A stretch of DNA of 64,000 nucleotides. It comes from Didemnitutus sp047777955. Its GTDB lineage: Bacteria > Verrucomicrobiota > Verrucomicrobiia > Opitutales > Opitutaceae. This document shows positions 51,342 to 59,096 of the stretch, piece by piece. The stretch covers positions 1,178,001 to 1,242,000 of the forward strand of contig NZ_CP180537.1 in NCBI RefSeq assembly GCF_047777955.1, read 5' to 3'. Positions within the stretch are counted from its first letter, which is position 1. The number at the start of each line of letters is the position of its first letter. Under the pieces are notes generated by a model. The model saw nothing but the letters and a program-made list of their open reading frames with translations. It did not search any database and had not been told where the DNA came from. The position numbers were made by a program, and so were the translations under genes.

Positions 51342-54300
51342 ATGGTAAGATTCTTCATTGATCGCCCTGTCTTTGCGTGGGTGCTATCCATTCTCGTGAT
51401 GGGTGCCGGCCTGCTGTCGATCCGCTCGCTGCCGGTCGCCCAGTATCCGAACATCGCTCCGCCGCAGGTCGCCATTTCCGCCACCTATCCCGGCGCCTCC
51501 GCCGAAACGGTCGAGAACACCATCGCGCAGGTGATCGAGCAGAGCCTGACCGGCATCGACAACGTGCTCTACATGCAGACCACGAGCGATTCGGACGGCA
51601 ACGCGACCATCACGATCACGTTCCGCTCCGGCACCGATCCGGACATCGCCCAGGTGCAGGTGCAGAATAAGCTGCAGTTGGCGATTCCGCTCCTGCCGCG
51701 CGACGTGCAGAACCTCGGTGTCAAGGTCCAGAAGTCGGTCCGCAACTTCTTGGTCGTCTATTCGTTTTATTCGGAGTCCGGCGCCCTGACGCGCGAAGAC
51801 ATCTCCGACTTCCTCAATTCCACGCTCAAGGAACCGATCAGCCGCATCCCCGGCGTCGGCGAGACGGTCGTATTCGGCTCCCAATACGCGATGCGCATCT
51901 GGCTGAACGCGGACCAGATGACGAATTACGGCATCACCGTGGCCGACATCACCAATGCGCTGGCTGCGCAGAACGCGCAGGTTTCTGCGGGACAGTTCGG
52001 CGGCAGCCCGGCGATCCCCGGGCAGAAGCTTAACGCCACGATCACTGCGCGCAGCCGTCTGCAGAGCCCGGAGGAATTTGCCGAAGTGCTCCTCCGCACC
52101 AGGCCGGACGGGAGTGCCGTTCGCTTGGGGGACGTGGCAACCATCGCGTTGGGCGGCGAGAACTATGCCATCGACGCATTCTTCAACGGCCACCCATCTT
52201 CGGGCATGGCGATCCGGCCAACGGTCGGCGTCAATGCGCTTGAGACCGTCAAGCAGCTCAACGCCTATCTGGCATCGCAGGAGTCGTTTTTCCCGCCGGG
52301 GCTGAAATACACCGCGGCATTCGACACTACGCCGTTCATCCGCCTCTCGATCGAGGAGGTCGTGAAGACGCTCATCGAGGCGATCATCCTCGTGTTCCTA
52401 GTGATGTATCTGTTCCTGCAGAATTTCCGGGCGACACTCATCCCCTCGATTGCGGTTCCGGTGGTGCTGCTGGGCACCTTCGGGTGCATGGCGGCTTTCG
52501 GATTCACGATCAATACGCTGACCATGTTTGGTTTGGTGCTGGCGATCGGCCTGCTGGTCGACGACGCCATTGTCGTCGTCGAAAACGTCGAGCGCGTGAT
52601 GGCGGAGGAGGGGCTGTCGCCCAAGGAGGCCACGCGCAAGTCGATGAACCAGATCACCGGGGCCTTGGTCGGCATCGGTCTCGTCCTTTCCGCCGTGTTC
52701 ATTCCGATGGCGTTCTTCGGCGGAGCGACCGGCATCATCTACCGACAGTTCTCGATCACGATCGTCTCCGCGATGGCCTTGTCGGTTTTCGTGGCGCTGA
52801 CGCTCACGCCGGCGCTCTGCGCCACGCTGCTCAAGCCCATCCCGAAGGGGCATCACGACGACAAGCGCGGCATCTTCGGATGGTTCAACCGGAGCTTCGG
52901 CCGGGCCACCAACGCCTATATTTTCGGTGTGGACGTTTCGCTGCGGCGCTGGGGGCGCTCGCTTGTCGTCTATGCCGGCATCCTCGTGGCGATGGGTGTG
53001 GTTTATGTTCGCATCCCGTCGTCTTTTCTCCCGGAAGAGGATCAAGGCGTCCTCATGATGCAGGTGCTGCTCCCGGCTGGCGCCACGCAGGAACAGACCA
53101 GCACCGTGCTGAAAAAGGTGACCGACCATTTTCTGACAGCTGAAAAGGACTCCGTCGAATCAGTGTTTTCGGTGGCCGGGTTCAGTTTTGGCGGGCGCGG
53201 CCAGAATGCCGGCCTCGGCTTCATCAAGCTGAAGGATTGGGAGCATCGCACTTCCGAAAGTCAGCGGGTTGCCGCAGTGGCTCGCCGGGCGATGGGTTAC
53301 TTCTCGCAGTTGAAAGACGGTCTGGTCTTTGCCTTTCCGCCGCCGGCGATCATCGAGCTCGGCACAGCGAACGGCTTCGAATACCAGCTCATCGACCGGT
53401 CGGCCCAAGGGCATGAAGCGCTGATGAAAGCGCGCGGACAAATGCTCGGGATGGCGGCTTCCGACGCGAGGATCGTCAACGCCCGCCCGACGGGCTTCGA
53501 TGACGTGCCGCAGTATAAGCTTAAGATTGAGGACGACAAGGCGAGCGCCCTGGGCGTTTCGCTCGGCTTGGTCAACCAGACGCTCGCCGCAACGTGGGGA
53601 TCGTCTTACATCGGCGATTTCAGCCATCGCGGGCGCGTGAAGCGCATCTACATGCAGGCCGACGCGGCCTACCGTATGAACCCCGAGGATCTGAATCGCT
53701 GGCACGTTCCGAACGCGGCGGGTGATCCGGTCCCGCTCGACGCCTTCGTCGGCGGGCAGTGGTCGTTCGGTTCGCCCTTGCTCTCCCGCTTCAACGGCCT
53801 GCCGGCGATCACGATCCAAGGGCAGGCTGCACCCGGCCGAAGCTCGGGCGAGGCGATGACGGCGATGGAGGAACTCACGCGCAAATTGCCGCCGGGATTC
53901 GACTACGCCTGGACCGGTTTGTCCTACGAGGAAAAGCAGTCCGGCGCGCAGGCTCCGGCGCTCTATGCCATTTCGCTCTTCGTCGTGTTCCTGTGTCTGG
54001 CGGCTCTCTACGAAAGCTGGTCGGTGCCGTTCTCGGTGATGCTGGTGGTCCCGATCGGCATTCTCGGCGCGGTGTTGGCCGTGTTCATGCGCGGCTTGTC
54101 CAACGACGTCTATTTCCAGGTCGGTTTGCTTACGGTGGTCGGTCTCTCGGCTAAGAACGCGATCCTGATCGTTGAATTCGCCCGCGACGGCTACAACCGC
54201 GGCATGAGCCTGATCGACGCGACATTGCTCGCCTGCCGCCAGCGCCTGCGCCCGATTGTGATGACTTCACTGGCCTTCGGGCTCGGCGTCCTGCCTCTGG

Positions 54301-54467
54301 CCATTGCGCGGGGCGCGGGTTCCGGCAGCCAGAACTCCGTGGGCACCGGCGTGCTCGGGGGCATGGTCACCGCCACGGTTTTCGCGATCTTCCTGATTCC
54401 CGTTTTCTATGTGGTCGTGGCCCGGCTCTTCAAGGTGAAGCCCGAACCCGCTTCCGACCAAAACTGA
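51342..54467 (+). CDS. RND multidrug efflux pump (HAE1 family, AcrB/MexB-like)
   Basis: 1041 residues, normal for the HAE1 group. N-terminus MVRFFIDRPVFAWVLSILVM with the first helix, proton-relay Asp407-Asp408 in helix 4 (IGLLVDDAIVVVENVERVM) at the same positions as in AcrB, GPSIL-type helix 10 region (KNAILIVEFARDGY) and the large porter loops containing YPGASAETVENTIAQVIEQ and GFSFGGRGQNAGLGFIKLKD. It takes lipophilic or cationic drugs from the periplasm and membrane, powered by protons. The start is the first ATG. It works with the adaptor before it and the NodT-type channel 14 bp after it. Confidence 0.97.
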   Translation: MVRFFIDRPVFAWVLSILVMGAGLLSIRSLPVAQYPNIAPPQVAISATYPGASAETVENTIAQVIEQSLTGIDNVLYMQTTSDSDGNATITITFRSGTDPDIAQVQVQNKLQLAIPLLPRDVQNLGVKVQKSVRNFLVVYSFYSESGALTREDISDFLNSTLKEPISRIPGVGETVVFGSQYAMRIWLNADQMTNYGITVADITNALAAQNAQVSAGQFGGSPAIPGQKLNATITARSRLQSPEEFAEVLLRTRPDGSAVRLGDVATIALGGENYAIDAFFNGHPSSGMAIRPTVGVNALETVKQLNAYLASQESFFPPGLKYTAAFDTTPFIRLSIEEVVKTLIEAIILVFLVMYLFLQNFRATLIPSIAVPVVLLGTFGCMAAFGFTINTLTMFGLVLAIGLLVDDAIVVVENVERVMAEEGLSPKEATRKSMNQITGALVGIGLVLSAVFIPMAFFGGATGIIYRQFSITIVSAMALSVFVALTLTPALCATLLKPIPKGHHDDKRGIFGWFNRSFGRATNAYIFGVDVSLRRWGRSLVVYAGILVAMGVVYVRIPSSFLPEEDQGVLMMQVLLPAGATQEQTSTVLKKVTDHFLTAEKDSVESVFSVAGFSFGGRGQNAGLGFIKLKDWEHRTSESQRVAAVARRAMGYFSQLKDGLVFAFPPPAIIELGTANGFEYQLIDRSAQGHEALMKARGQMLGMAASDARIVNARPTGFDDVPQYKLKIEDDKASALGVSLGLVNQTLAATWGSSYIGDFSHRGRVKRIYMQADAAYRMNPEDLNRWHVPNAAGDPVPLDAFVGGQWSFGSPLLSRFNGLPAITIQGQAAPGRSSGEAMTAMEELTRKLPPGFDYAWTGLSYEEKQSGAQAPALYAISLFVVFLCLAALYESWSVPFSVMLVVPIGILGAVLAVFMRGLSNDVYFQVGLLTVVGLSAKNAILIVEFARDGYNRGMSLIDATLLACRQRLRPIVMTSLAFGLGVLPLAIARGAGSGSQNSVGTGVLGGMVTATVFAIFLIPVFYVVVARLFKVKPEPASDQN

Positions 54468-54480
54468 AAATCTTCCGACC

Positions 54481-55908
54481 ATGCGTCCATTTGCGATTCT
54501 AGCCTTCGGTTGCGCCCTGCTTGCGGGATGTTCGATGGCACCCAAATACACCCGCCCGGAGGCGCCGGTCGCCGCGCGCTTTCCCACGCACGAGCCGGAG
54601 ACTGCTTCATCGGTTCCGTCGGCGGCCGAGCTGGCTTGGCAGGATTTCTTCCGCGACGAGCGACTGAAGCGCATCGTGGAGCTCGCGCTCGAAAACAACC
54701 GGGACCTGCGCGTGGCCGCTCTCAACGTCGAGCGCGTGCGGGCGGTCTATAACATCCAGCGTTCGATCCTCATCCCGAGCGTTGACGCCACCGGACGCAT
54801 GAGCCGGGAACGCACACCGGCCGAGTTTAGCGCGTCCGGCCAGCCTGTCACGGGCTCGGTCTACAGCGTGGGGCTCGAGATGCCCTCCTATGAACTGGAT
54901 TTCTTCGGCCGGGTCGCGAGCCTGCGCGACCAGGTGCTCAACCAATACCTCGCCACGGAAGAGGCCCGACGCAGCGCCCAAATCGCTTTGATTTCGGCCG
55001 TGGCCCGCCAGTATCTCGCCGCGTTGGCAGCGAGGGAGCAGCTTGAACTGGCGAAGGAAACACTCGCCGCGGCGGAGCATTCCTACGAGCTGAGCCGGCA
55101 GGGATTCGAGGGCGGGGTGCGGTCGGAACTGGACTTTCGCACCGCCGAGGGCCAGCGCGAAACCGTCCGCGCGGCGGTGGTGGCGCAGGAACAGCGACTC
55201 GCGCAGATCGAGAACGGCCTGGTGCTGCTGGTCGGCGCGCCGCTGCCGGCGGACTTGCCTCCGGCAGGTTCGCTGGCAACGCAGGCGCTGCTTGAAGACA
55301 TCCCCGCGGGTGTGCCGGCTGACCTCCTGACCCGTCGTCCCGATGTGCGGGCGGCCGAACATGCGCTGCTTGCCGCCAACGCCAACATCGGCGTGGCGCG
55401 CGCCGCCTTTTTCCCGTCGATCAAGCTGACCGCGTTCGCGGGCTCGGCCAGCGCTGAACTCTCGGGACTGTTCGAGGACGGCTCAGGCCGTTGGAGCTTC
55501 GCCCCGTCCGTGACCCTGCCGATCTTCGCGGCCGGCCGGAACAAAGCCCGCCTCGACGTGGCTTGGATCGAGCAGCGCATCGAGATCGCCAACTACCAGA
55601 AAGCCATTCAATCCGCTTTCCGCGAGGTGGCTGACGCCCTCGCAGTGCGCGGGATCATTGGTCGCGCCATCGCCGCGCAGGAGGCGAGGGTGCAGGCGGC
55701 CCAGCGCCGGCACGATCTCACGACGCAGCGATTCGACGCCGGCATCGACCCCTATCTGAGCGTGCTGCTGGCGAAGCAGGAACTCTTCGCGGCGCAGCAG
55801 GCGCTCATCGACGCTCAACTTGCCCGCTTGTCCAACCTGACCGCGCTTTACGCTTCGCTCGGCGGCGGATGGAAGGACGAATCCTCCAACGCACCACCGA
55901 GAAAATAA
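54481..55908 (+). CDS. Outer-membrane efflux lipoprotein (NodT/OprM family)
   Basis: 475 residues with a lipobox (GCALLAGCSMA, Cys17). Two outer-membrane efflux (OEP) repeats form the TolC-like barrel and alpha channel: PSYELDFFGRVASLRDQVLN, REQLELAKETLAAAEHSYEL, GGVRSELDFRTAEGQRETVR and, in the second half, GVARAAFFPSIKLTAFAGSA, RWSFAPSVTLPIFAAGRNKA, YQKAIQSAFREVADALAVRG and FDAGIDPYLSVLLAKQELFA. The DIPAGVPADLLTRRPDVRAAEH segment is the NodT hallmark. It completes the tripartite pump. The gene begins 13 bp after the pump stop. Confidence 0.96.
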   Translation: MRPFAILAFGCALLAGCSMAPKYTRPEAPVAARFPTHEPETASSVPSAAELAWQDFFRDERLKRIVELALENNRDLRVAALNVERVRAVYNIQRSILIPSVDATGRMSRERTPAEFSASGQPVTGSVYSVGLEMPSYELDFFGRVASLRDQVLNQYLATEEARRSAQIALISAVARQYLAALAAREQLELAKETLAAAEHSYELSRQGFEGGVRSELDFRTAEGQRETVRAAVVAQEQRLAQIENGLVLLVGAPLPADLPPAGSLATQALLEDIPAGVPADLLTRRPDVRAAEHALLAANANIGVARAAFFPSIKLTAFAGSASAELSGLFEDGSGRWSFAPSVTLPIFAAGRNKARLDVAWIEQRIEIANYQKAIQSAFREVADALAVRGIIGRAIAAQEARVQAAQRRHDLTTQRFDAGIDPYLSVLLAKQELFAAQQALIDAQLARLSNLTALYASLGGGWKDESSNAPPRK

Positions 55909-55942
55909 CCCCGTCAGCCCCCAGCAGGCTGCGCGCCCGATT

Positions 55943-56506
55943 GTGACCAGCCGTAACATCCCCGCTTCCCCCCGTCAGCCAGATTGGCAGACACTCCTGC
56001 CGATCTGCATCCGCAAAGCTGGAGTGGCGCAGGCATCCGATACGAGCGCGGGTGAACTGCTGGCCCGGTTTACCGCTGCGGGCGGGGCGCTGAAGCATGG
56101 ATTTCACCGCCATTTCGGTCCCTTGGGCTGGACGGACCACAAGTTTATCGCGCTGGTCGTCCTGCTCGCCAACGAACCGAAGCCATCCATCGCCTCCGAG
56201 TTGGCCCATTATGCGGGGGTCACCCGCGCTTCAATGACCCAGGTGCTTGATCGGCTCGAAAGCGCCCGCTGGATCACTCGTCAAAGGGACCGTCAGGACC
56301 GGCGCTTGATCTTGGTGGAATTGACCGCTAGCGGACGCCGGGCCATTTGCGCGGCACTGGCGCAGTATTTGGAGCTCGCCACCGTCATCGTCGGCGCACT
56401 TCCCCCGGGCGACCTGCCGGCCTTTAGCCGAACGATTCGGCATCTCCACGCGCTCGCCGACACGCTGGGCCACACCGCCGCTACACCCGCCAATCCTTCC
56501 CCATGA
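55943..56506 (+). CDS. MarR family transcriptional regulator, second regulator of the efflux operon
   Basis: 187 residues starting at a GTG at 55943. A winged helix is clear: WTDHKFIALVVLLANEPKPS, IASELAHYAGVTRASMTQVL, DRLESARWITRQRDRQDRRL, ILVELTASGRRAICAALAQY. The first 40 residues form an N-terminal extension with a dimerisation helix. It differs from the MarR protein that opens the operon, so the cluster carries two distinct MarR regulators plus a LysR type. The stop overlaps the next start by four bases (ATGA), so it is translated together with the following membrane protein. It could respond to a different inducer than the first regulator. Confidence 0.9.
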   Translation: MTSRNIPASPRQPDWQTLLPICIRKAGVAQASDTSAGELLARFTAAGGALKHGFHRHFGPLGWTDHKFIALVVLLANEPKPSIASELAHYAGVTRASMTQVLDRLESARWITRQRDRQDRRLILVELTASGRRAICAALAQYLELATVIVGALPPGDLPAFSRTIRHLHALADTLGHTAATPANPSP

Positions 56507-56934
56507 ATACCACAGAATTCCTCCAAGACCTGCGCAGGGCTCAGCGCCGTGCAGCGCAGGAACAACAGATCCTGTCGGGCCAGGATTTCATCCTGATGGC
56601 TGGTTTGGTTCAGTTGGTCAGTGCCCTCCAACCGTTGTTTCTCCTGGTCAACCAACGGGTGCTGGGCTCCACCACCCGCCCCGGACTCGGCACCGAAACC
56701 CAACTTGTTGCAGAGCTGTCCCTCGCCGGTTTGCTCGCCCTGTTGGGCTGGTGGGCGCATTACGCTCCGTTCCGCGCAGCGGCTACCTCAGTGGCGGCCT
56801 TTATCCTCGTGCATGGCGGTCTTGGTTTGCTCCAGCCGAGCAGCCTGCTTTCGGGCGCAATCGTCAAATCGCTCATGCTCGTCGGGCTGCTGCACGCCGC
56901 CCGGACCGGATACCAACGTCACCGCGCACTCTAA
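56503..56934 (+). CDS. Small membrane protein of the efflux cluster (143 residues)
   Basis: A basic helix (TTEFLQDLRRAQRRAAQEQQ) is followed by four hydrophobic segments (about 29-50, 68-87, 92-108 and 116-130). No family is recognised. Translationally coupled to the upstream MarR gene by a four-base overlap, and 12 bp before the next gene, which supports a real gene with a role linked to the regulator or pump. Possible roles include a pump accessory or a membrane-stress sensor, but nothing in the sequence decides. Confidence 0.7.
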   Translation: MNTTEFLQDLRRAQRRAAQEQQILSGQDFILMAGLVQLVSALQPLFLLVNQRVLGSTTRPGLGTETQLVAELSLAGLLALLGWWAHYAPFRAAATSVAAFILVHGGLGLLQPSSLLSGAIVKSLMLVGLLHAARTGYQRHRAL

Positions 56935-56946
56935 TCCTCTTACCCC

Positions 56947-57759
56947 ATGAAGCATCACGATTCATTCAGAACCGATACCGTTGATTCAACCGAGGATTTC
57001 GGCCCCCGTTTCCGCGGCGGCCCGTTTGCCTTGTTCATCGCCCTTTTCGGTGCTTTTTCGGCGGGCGGCATCGGCATGATTCTTTGGAATGAGGGATATC
57101 GCCTCGCGGCAGGCACGATTGCGCTTTTGCTGGGCGGCGTGGCGTTGTGGGCTTGCTGGATGGTGATCATGCGGCTTCGCGACAGAACTCCTCGCCGCAG
57201 TTCTCACGCTGTGCTGGCAGACGTATTGGGTTTCGAAATCCTTTGCACTTGTCGAGATGTCGCCGCCACGACTTTCTTGGCGCCCGACAATCTTCAGCTG
57301 GGAGCGCGCACCACTTTGCTGATCTTCGTCGAAAATTACGCGTCGCGCCGGCGGGTGGCCCATTTGGATATTGGCCCGCACCAAGCCCTCGGGCTGGGCG
57401 AACGTCAATATGTCAGCTTGGAACTGGCGGCGGGACAAGCTGCCGTCTTCAGCCTCCCCCTGACCGTCACGGCCAATGCCAGTCCCGGAGAACACGATCT
57501 TCCCATTACCTTGCAGGTGGAAAGGCCGAATGGAACGGGGTTGCGCCTGCGGGCGTCGCACCGGCATCTCCATGATATTTGGAAAATGCACTTCGCTGTG
57601 CCGTTTACACTCGTGCCGCAAACAGGAGCAGCGCCCGATGCTGTCCGATCGACGGGAGAGCCCCGCTTCATTGGCCTCGCTTCGCTGAGCGGAGCAGCCC
57701 CGACTCGCGATCAGCTCGGAAAACTGTTGCAGGAGAACCTCGCGCCGACCGTCGGTTAG
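56947..57759 (+). CDS. Membrane protein with a C-terminal beta-rich domain, unknown function
   Basis: 270 residues. The N-terminus (DSFRTDTVDSTEDFGPRFRG) is acidic, then two hydrophobic segments (about 29-47 and 55-75). The remaining 190 residues are beta-rich (LQLGARTTLLIFVENYASRR, RRVAHLDIGPHQALGLGERQ, SLPLTVTANASPGEHDLPIT), a pattern of tandem beta sandwiches. No catalytic motif is seen. It ends the efflux cluster on this strand and is convergent with the LysR gene (10 bp between the stops). A periplasmic scaffold or accessory role for the pump is possible but unproven. Confidence 0.6.
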   Translation: MKHHDSFRTDTVDSTEDFGPRFRGGPFALFIALFGAFSAGGIGMILWNEGYRLAAGTIALLLGGVALWACWMVIMRLRDRTPRRSSHAVLADVLGFEILCTCRDVAATTFLAPDNLQLGARTTLLIFVENYASRRRVAHLDIGPHQALGLGERQYVSLELAAGQAAVFSLPLTVTANASPGEHDLPITLQVERPNGTGLRLRASHRHLHDIWKMHFAVPFTLVPQTGAAPDAVRSTGEPRFIGLASLSGAAPTRDQLGKLLQENLAPTVG

Positions 57760-57769
57760 AGGCTGCAGG

Positions 57770-58735
57770 CTATCTTTTCCCAGCCGCCGCTTCGCTTGGA
57801 ATCGCTTTCGCCCGATCCCTGCGCAGCCCTCTTGGATTCTTGGACGCATGCTCCTGGAGGACGCTGATAAAATTCTGCACCAGCTTGGAGCGCGACCGGT
57901 TCCACCACACGGCAACAATACTGATGACCAGATCGTCGCCCTCATCCCTGATCGGCCGAAACACGAGGTGATCCGGCGTGTTCGAAGAGGCGAAGGGCAA
58001 CAGCAACGAAACTCCGTGTCCGCCCGAAGCGAGCGCCACGAGCGGTTCGAATCCATTGACCCGCTTGACCGGCCGGTGCCGAATACCTCGCGCTGCGAGG
58101 ATGGATTCAGTCACTTCCACATGCTGTTGTTGGCTGCCGGGACCGCACACGCACAAGAGCGTCTCGTCAGCCAGATCAGCGAGGGAGATTTCGCTTGCGC
58201 TTGCCAGCCGGTGATCCTGCCCCAAGGCCACCACAATCCGGGATGACATGACTTGGGTCGAAGCCAAGTTTGGAGAACGGTCCAAGCCCTGAGCGGTGGC
58301 GAATGCAATTTGAATCACTCCATCCTTCAAGGCCCGGGTTTGTTCGGTAATCGACGCCTCGTGCAGCATGACCTCGACGCGCGGGTAGCGCGCCCGAAAT
58401 GCCGCGAGGACAACCGGCAGAAAACTGGCGGTCACTGCCCCCAAGCTGCCGATGGTCAGACTGCCGCTCTTCCCTGACGAAGCATCCAGCGCGACCTTCC
58501 TGGCCATCTCCACTCGCTCCAGAATATCACGGGCCTCATCGAGGAACATCATGCCGGCGTCCGTGAGGGAAACCCCGCCTGTATTTCGATTCATCAGAAG
58601 AACGCCGAGACCATCCTCCAGATCCTTGATCTGCTTGCTCAAGGCCGGCTGCGATACCCGCAGCGAATCGGCCGCGCGCCGGAAGCTCAGGGCATCGGCA
58701 ACCGCGACAAAATAGCGAAGGTGTCGCAACTCCAT
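57770..58735 (-). CDS. LysR family transcriptional regulator
   Basis: 321 residues. The N-terminal winged helix-turn-helix is classical: ELRHLRYFVAVADALSFRRA with the recognition part AADSLRVSQPALSKQIKDLE, then a linker helix and a periplasmic-binding-type effector domain (LTIGSLGAVTASFLPVVLAA, VMSSRIVVALGQDHRLASAS, ALASGGHGVSLLLPFASSN). The ATG at 58735 gives MELRHLRYF; a TTG six bases upstream is less likely. It is divergent from the TolC/EmrAB-like operon, a common layout for LysR activators. Its own operator-like site starts five bases before its start codon (58741-58763), suggesting autorepression. The same site in inverse lies at the RND operon. Confidence 0.93.
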   Translation of the reverse strand: MELRHLRYFVAVADALSFRRAADSLRVSQPALSKQIKDLEDGLGVLLMNRNTGGVSLTDAGMMFLDEARDILERVEMARKVALDASSGKSGSLTIGSLGAVTASFLPVVLAAFRARYPRVEVMLHEASITEQTRALKDGVIQIAFATAQGLDRSPNLASTQVMSSRIVVALGQDHRLASASEISLADLADETLLCVCGPGSQQQHVEVTESILAARGIRHRPVKRVNGFEPLVALASGGHGVSLLLPFASSNTPDHLVFRPIRDEGDDLVISIVAVWWNRSRSKLVQNFISVLQEHASKNPRGLRRDRAKAIPSEAAAGKR

Positions 58736-58740
58736 GCGCA

Positions 58741-58763
58741 AACTGATAGCTAGGAATTATCAG
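58741..58763 (-). promoter_or_regulatory. LysR-type operator CTGATA-N9-TATCAG in the divergent promoter
   Basis: The site reads AACTGATA, then GCTAGGAAT, then TATCAG on the plus strand; the CTGATA...TATCAG halves form T-N11-A, the LysR-box core. It sits 5 bp before the LysR start codon and about 335 bp before the predicted start of the TolC-like gene, with the A/T-rich TGTATATT stretch at 58803-58810 lying between. The site at 49509-49531 is the reverse complement of it in 18 of 23 bases. Confidence 0.65.
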
Positions 58764-58983
58764 ATTGAAAGCTAAAAACTCCCACTGAAACCATGACAAT
58801 ACTGTATATTCCGCAGCCATGAATTCCACGTTCACGCGCCCTCCTTCTGTCCTCGCGCATGCCAAACTCCAGTCAAACTGTATCGTGTGCGACGCTCAAC
58901 GGGCTTCAGGGCAATGAACGCCAGACCACGGACCTGTGGCATCATGCAGGACCTCCCCGCGAGTCAGCCCGGAATCCCTCAAC

Positions 58984-59067
58984 ATGATAACCGCAGTGGT
59001 GATTCTGATACTGCTGGTGATTGTTGTGTCCATGGATTCGGACGGAGGCCCCAGCGAGAACTCCTGA
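58984..59067 (+). CDS. Candidate 27-residue single-helix membrane peptide
   Basis: An ATG at 58984 opens MITAVVILILLVIVVSMDSD, followed by GGPSENS and a stop at 59067. Fifteen consecutive residues (about 3-17) are strongly hydrophobic, enough for one membrane helix, and the tail is acidic. The frame is not in phase with the following efflux gene. It ends 29 bp before the preferred start of that gene. Tiny membrane proteins such as AcrZ are known partners of efflux pumps, so this could be a pump modulator or a leader peptide. The ribosome-binding site is weak (GGAAT 9 bases upstream), and short frames of this size occur by chance, so this is tentative. Confidence 0.4.
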   Translation: MITAVVILILLVIVVSMDSDGGPSENS

Positions 59068-59096
59068 CGCGCTCGATTGTCCTGTGGCCAAGTCGA

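Noticed and set aside
58819..58917. 32-codon frame MNSTFTRPPSVLAHAKLQSN before the EmrAB-like operon
   Set aside because: It overlaps an alternative start of the efflux gene by ATGA, but has no ribosome-binding site or membrane helix and looks like chance sequence. It is weaker than the 27-residue peptide nearby.
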